From contig JAZNKA010000047.1 of the NCBI GenBank assembly GCA_045578305.1, positions 1 through 9,815 of the forward strand: 9,815 bases of DNA, given 5' to 3'. Below are positions 7,531 through 9,815 of the stretch, piece after piece. The notes under the pieces are model-generated. The model did not search any database and was not told the DNA's origin. It saw nothing but the letters and a program-made list of their open reading frames with translations. Within the stretch, counting starts at the first letter, position 1. Each line of letters starts with the position of its first letter. Source of the DNA: SIG440 sp045578305 (GTDB lineage Bacteria; Bacillota; Clostridia; Monoglobales; Monoglobaceae). The position numbers were made by a program, and so were the translations under genes.

Positions 7531-8761
7531 AAAGCGGATATTTTGCACACAAAGCGTCAACTCGGCGTGCAGCTTCTTCACGGTTTGCCTCGAAGTCTGT
7601 AATAACCATATTGATTATTCTTGCGACCTCACGCATGTCGTCTTCTTTAAAGCCTCGTGTTGTAACAGCGGGGGCACCAAGACGAAGTCCGCTTGTAATA
7701 AAAGGACTTTGCGGGTCGTTGGGGATTGTATTTTTGTTGGCAGTTATGCCGATTTCGTCAAGGTTATGCTCAACCTCTTTGCCTGTAAGACCGCGCTTTG
7801 AAAGGTCAACAAGCATAAGATGGTTGTCTGTACCGCCCGAAACAATGTCAATTCCAAGATTTATAAGCTCGTCACAAAGAGCGGCAGCGTTCTTTTTAAC
7901 CTGCAACTGATATTCTTTGAATTCGGGCTTAAGTGCTTCGTTAAAGCATGCAGCTTTGGCAGCTATTACGTGCATAAGGGGGCCGCCCTGATTGCCGGGG
8001 AACACGGCTTTGTTTATCATCTGGGCATATTTTTCTTTGCAAAGAATCATACCGCCGCGTGGTCCGCGCAGGGTTTTGTGTGTTGTTGTTGTCACAAAGT
8101 CTGCATAAGGAACAGGACTTGGATGAAGCCCTGCTGCAACAAGACCTGCGATATGTGCCATATCAACCATAAGATATGCACCAACCTCGTCAGCAATTTC
8201 GCGGAATTTTTTGAAGTCGATTTCTCTTGCATATGCGCTTGCGCCGGCAAGGATGAGCTTTGGCTTATTTTCGATTGCAAGCTGTCTAAGTGCATCGTAG
8301 TCTATGCGGTGAGTCTTTTCGTCAACTCCGTAGGGGACAACATTGAAGTATTTGCCCGAAACATTGACGGGTGAGCCATGGCTGAGGTGTCCGCCATGAG
8401 CAAGGTTCATACCAAGGTAGGTATCGCCGGGTTCCATAACTGCAAAAAATACTGCAAAGTTTGCCTGAGCGCCTGAGTGGGGCTGAACATTTGCGAATTC
8501 TGCGCCAAACAGCTTTTTTGCACGCTCTCTTGCAAGGTCTTCAACTATATCCACATATTCGCAGCCGCCGTAGTATCTTTTGCCGGGGTATCCTTCGGCA
8601 TATTTGTTTGTAAGGGGAGTACCCATAGCCTCCATAACAGCCGGGCTGACAAAATTTTCGGATGCAATAAGCTCAATTTTGCTGCGCTGTCTTGAAATTT
8701 CCTTTTTTATCGCCGCCGCAAGTTCGGGGTCGGATTTTGTTACATTTTCAAGCTCGAACAT
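7523..8761 (-). CDS. glyA: serine hydroxymethyltransferase (SHMT)
   Basis: This 412-residue PLP enzyme has the normal bacterial SHMT length. It interconverts serine plus tetrahydrofolate with glycine plus 5,10-methylene-tetrahydrofolate, the main source of C1 units for purine and thymidylate synthesis. Visible motifs are IASENFVSPAVMEAMGTPLTNKYAEGYPGKRYYGG (33-66, substrate and dimer region), LAHGGHLSHG (120-129), D200 and H203 in VDMAHIAGL (cofactor contacts), and the Schiff-base lysine K229 in VTTTTHKTLRGPRGG. The ATG at 8759-8761 follows a consensus AGGAGG (minus strand of 8769-8774) by 7 bases. It is the promoter-proximal gene of the minus-strand unit with rarA and ybaK, and it diverges from nth. 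No riboswitch is visible in the roughly 48-base leader. Confidence 0.98.
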   Translation of the reverse strand: MFELENVTKSDPELAAAIKKEISRQRSKIELIASENFVSPAVMEAMGTPLTNKYAEGYPGKRYYGGCEYVDIVEDLARERAKKLFGAEFANVQPHSGAQANFAVFFAVMEPGDTYLGMNLAHGGHLSHGSPVNVSGKYFNVVPYGVDEKTHRIDYDALRQLAIENKPKLILAGASAYAREIDFKKFREIADEVGAYLMVDMAHIAGLVAAGLHPSPVPYADFVTTTTHKTLRGPRGGMILCKEKYAQMINKAVFPGNQGGPLMHVIAAKAACFNEALKPEFKEYQLQVKKNAAALCDELINLGIDIVSGGTDNHLMLVDLSKRGLTGKEVEHNLDEIGITANKNTIPNDPQSPFITSGLRLGAPAVTTRGFKEDDMREVARIINMVITDFEANREEAARRVDALCAKYPLYE

Positions 8762-8780
8762 TGTTTTTCCTCCTGTGTTA

Positions 8781-8809
8781 TTTACAAAAAAGTATTTTTA
8801 ATGTATAAT
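8781..8809 (+). promoter_or_regulatory. predicted sigma-A-type promoter of nth
   Basis: TTTACA at 8781-8786 and a perfect TATAAT at 8804-8809 are separated by 17 bases. The predicted transcription start is near 8816, giving a leader of about 44 bases to the nth ATG. Its -10 faces that of the opposing glyA promoter with only 7 bases between them. Confidence 0.75.
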
Positions 8810-8816
8810 TACACAT

Positions 8817-8845
8817 AGTATATCAAAAAACTACAGATTTTTCAA
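8817..8845 (-). promoter_or_regulatory. predicted sigma-A-type promoter of glyA-rarA-ybaK
   Basis: On the minus strand, TTGAAA (8845-8840) and TATACT (8822-8817) are separated by 17 bases. The predicted start is near 8810, about 48 bases before the glyA ATG. The -35 partly overlaps the ribosome binding site of nth (AAGGGG at 8844-8849). Confidence 0.72.
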
Positions 8846-8859
8846 GGGGTAAAAGTGAA

Positions 8860-9507
8860 ATGGCGGAAAGTATCCAAAAAAAGAAAGAACGCATTTTGAA
8901 TATAATAAAAACATTTGACAAGGTTTATGGTGATGCGGATTGCACGCTTGAATACAAGGACCCGCTTCAGCTCCTTATTGCCACACAGCTTGCCGCACAG
9001 TGTACTGATGCAAGAGTGAATCTGGTGACGCCTGCTTTGTTTGCGAAATACAAAACGGCACAGGATTTTGCAAATGCTGACGAGGATGAGCTTTCGACGC
9101 TTATTCGTTCTACAGGGTTTTATCGCAACAAAACAAAAAATATTATTGCTTGCGGCAAAAAACTGGTTGCTGATTTTGGAGGGAAAGTCCCCCAAACGAT
9201 GGACGAGCTTTTGACCCTTCCAGGAGTAGGCAGAAAAACCGCAAATCTGGTGCTGGGGGACATTTTTGGCAAACCCGGGATTGTTGTCGACACTCATGCC
9301 GGCAGACTTGCAAGACGTATGGGGCTTACAAAAAACACCGACCCTTACAAGGTCGAGCTTGACCTTTTGAAGCTTGTCCCCGAGGAAAAACAGTCCATGT
9401 TTTGTCATCAGCTGGTTTTTCACGGCAGAGAATTTTGCAATGCCCGAAAACCCGCTTGTGATGCATGTCCGGTAAAGGATTTTTGCCCTCGCGTGGGGAT
9501 TGATTAA
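8860..9507 (+). CDS. nth: endonuclease III (DNA glycosylase/AP lyase)
   Basis: This 215-residue protein is full length for Nth, the base-excision repair enzyme that removes oxidised pyrimidines and cleaves the resulting abasic site. The helix-hairpin-helix LPGVGRKTAN (120-129) carries the catalytic lysine K126, and the catalytic aspartate is D144 in VVDTHAGRL. The C-terminal [4Fe-4S] cluster ligands have the exact family spacing: C193-x6-C200-x2-C203-x5-C209. The N-terminal core contains LLIATQLAAQCTDARVN, where most relatives have LSAQ(T/C)TDA; the change is mild. The start follows AAGGGG (8844-8849) by 10 bases. The gene diverges from glyA with overlapping promoters. No convincing terminator follows it before the tRNA promoter. 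Confidence 0.97.
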   Translation: MAESIQKKKERILNIIKTFDKVYGDADCTLEYKDPLQLLIATQLAAQCTDARVNLVTPALFAKYKTAQDFANADEDELSTLIRSTGFYRNKTKNIIACGKKLVADFGGKVPQTMDELLTLPGVGRKTANLVLGDIFGKPGIVVDTHAGRLARRMGLTKNTDPYKVELDLLKLVPEEKQSMFCHQLVFHGREFCNARKPACDACPVKDFCPRVGID

Positions 9508-9592
9508 AAGCGTTTTAAAGAGCATTTTGAAGAAAAAAAGAGGTTTTGGGGAGATAATTGAACATAAATGCAAATAATCAACGATAAAACCC

Positions 9593-9621
9593 TTGACTTT
9601 TTTCGGCCAAAATGGTACAAT
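9593..9621 (+). promoter_or_regulatory. predicted promoter of the tRNA cluster
   Basis: TTGACT at 9593-9598 and TACAAT at 9616-9621 are 17 bases apart, near consensus. Transcription would start near 9628, about 28 bases before the mature 5' end of tRNA-Val. The rest of the nth-to-tRNA gap (9508-9592) is A/T-rich, and I see no gene or clear terminator in it. Confidence 0.75.
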
Positions 9622-9655
9622 AACTGCTGTCGCTACAAACGGCGGCAGTAAATGT

Positions 9656-9731
9656 GGGCGCATAGCTCAGCTGGGAGAGCATCTGCCTTACAAGCAGAGG
9701 GTCATAGGTTCGAGCCCTATTGTGCCCACCA
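9656..9731 (+). tRNA. tRNA-Val (anticodon UAC)
   Basis: A complete 76-base cloverleaf with encoded CCA. The acceptor stem is 9656-9662 with 9721-9727 (one G-T pair). The anticodon stem is 9682-9686 with 9694-9698, closing the loop CTTACAA with anticodon TAC at 9689-9691. The T arm has GGTTCGAGCCC-type sequence (around 9707-9717), the discriminator is A9728 and CCA is at 9729-9731. The UAC anticodon reads GUN-type valine codons. Confidence 0.97.
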
Positions 9732-9738
9732 CTTTTAC

Positions 9739-9815
9739 GGTCCGGTAGTTCAGTTGGTTAGAATGCCAGCCTGTCACGCTGGAGGTCGTGGGTTCGAGCC
9801 CCATCCGGATCGCCA
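9739..9815 (+). tRNA. tRNA-Asp (anticodon GUC)
   Basis: A complete 77-base cloverleaf ending at the last base of the window. The acceptor stem is 9739-9745 with 9805-9811 (one G-T pair). The anticodon stem is 9766-9770 with 9778-9782, closing the loop CTGTCAC with anticodon GTC at 9773-9775. The discriminator is G9812 (as expected for Asp identity) and CCA is at 9813-9815. It lies 7 bases after tRNA-Val and is surely co-transcribed with it; more tRNA genes may follow beyond the window. Confidence 0.97.

Noticed and set aside
7820..8374. Plus-strand open frame (184 codons) opposite glyA
   Set aside because: It lies inside highly conserved SHMT coding sequence and its cysteine- and histidine-rich translation resembles an antisense shadow.
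8842..9663. Long minus-strand open frame (273 codons) opposite nth
   Set aside because: It is antisense to a well-supported nth, has low-complexity, cysteine/phenylalanine-rich content typical of a shadow frame, no ribosome binding site and runs into the tRNA promoter.
9656..9815. tRNA genes as a possible integration (att) site
   Set aside because: tRNA genes are common integration targets, but there is no integrase and no repeated tRNA 3' fragment in this window.

Overview
This window looks like ordinary chromosomal DNA from a low- to mid-GC Gram-positive anaerobe, most likely a Clostridia-class Bacillota (possibly Oscillospiraceae-like). The assignment rests on strong AGGAGG-type ribosome binding sites, TTGACA/TATAAT-type promoters with 17-bp spacers, T-tract hairpin terminators, clostridial-looking AlaRS and citrate synthase sequences, and tRNA genes that encode CCA. 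It is an inference from sequence style, with no database match behind it. I see no mobile element, CRISPR array, phage gene or defence system.

Layout, left to right. (1) Positions 1-978, plus strand: the 3' end of recO (recombinational DNA repair) overlaps a compact QueG-like double [4Fe-4S] cluster protein. A symmetric terminator follows, and it also serves a convergent 61-residue hypothetical gene (1016-1201, minus). (2) Positions 1244-5747, plus strand: a near-consensus promoter precedes alaS, hinT and a citrate synthase gene, which end at a strong 13-bp hairpin terminator. (3) Positions 5761-8761, minus strand: a tight unit, in transcription order glyA (serine hydroxymethyltransferase), rarA (AAA+ replication/recombination factor) and ybaK (Cys-tRNA(Pro) deacylase family), converging on the citrate synthase unit at the shared terminator. 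(4) Positions 8781-9507: nth (endonuclease III) diverges from glyA, and the two predicted promoters overlap face to face. (5) Positions 9593-9815: a promoter and the start of a tRNA cluster, tRNA-Val(UAC) then tRNA-Asp(GUC), the latter ending exactly at the window edge.

The genes fall into three themes: translation and its quality control (alaS, ybaK, two tRNAs, possibly the QueG-like protein), DNA maintenance (recO, rarA, nth) and central/C1 metabolism (gltA, glyA). The most interesting items are modest: the face-to-face glyA/nth promoters, the short QueG-like protein, the small uncharacterised gene, and the absence of a T-box leader ahead of alaS. I found no convincing undescribed system.
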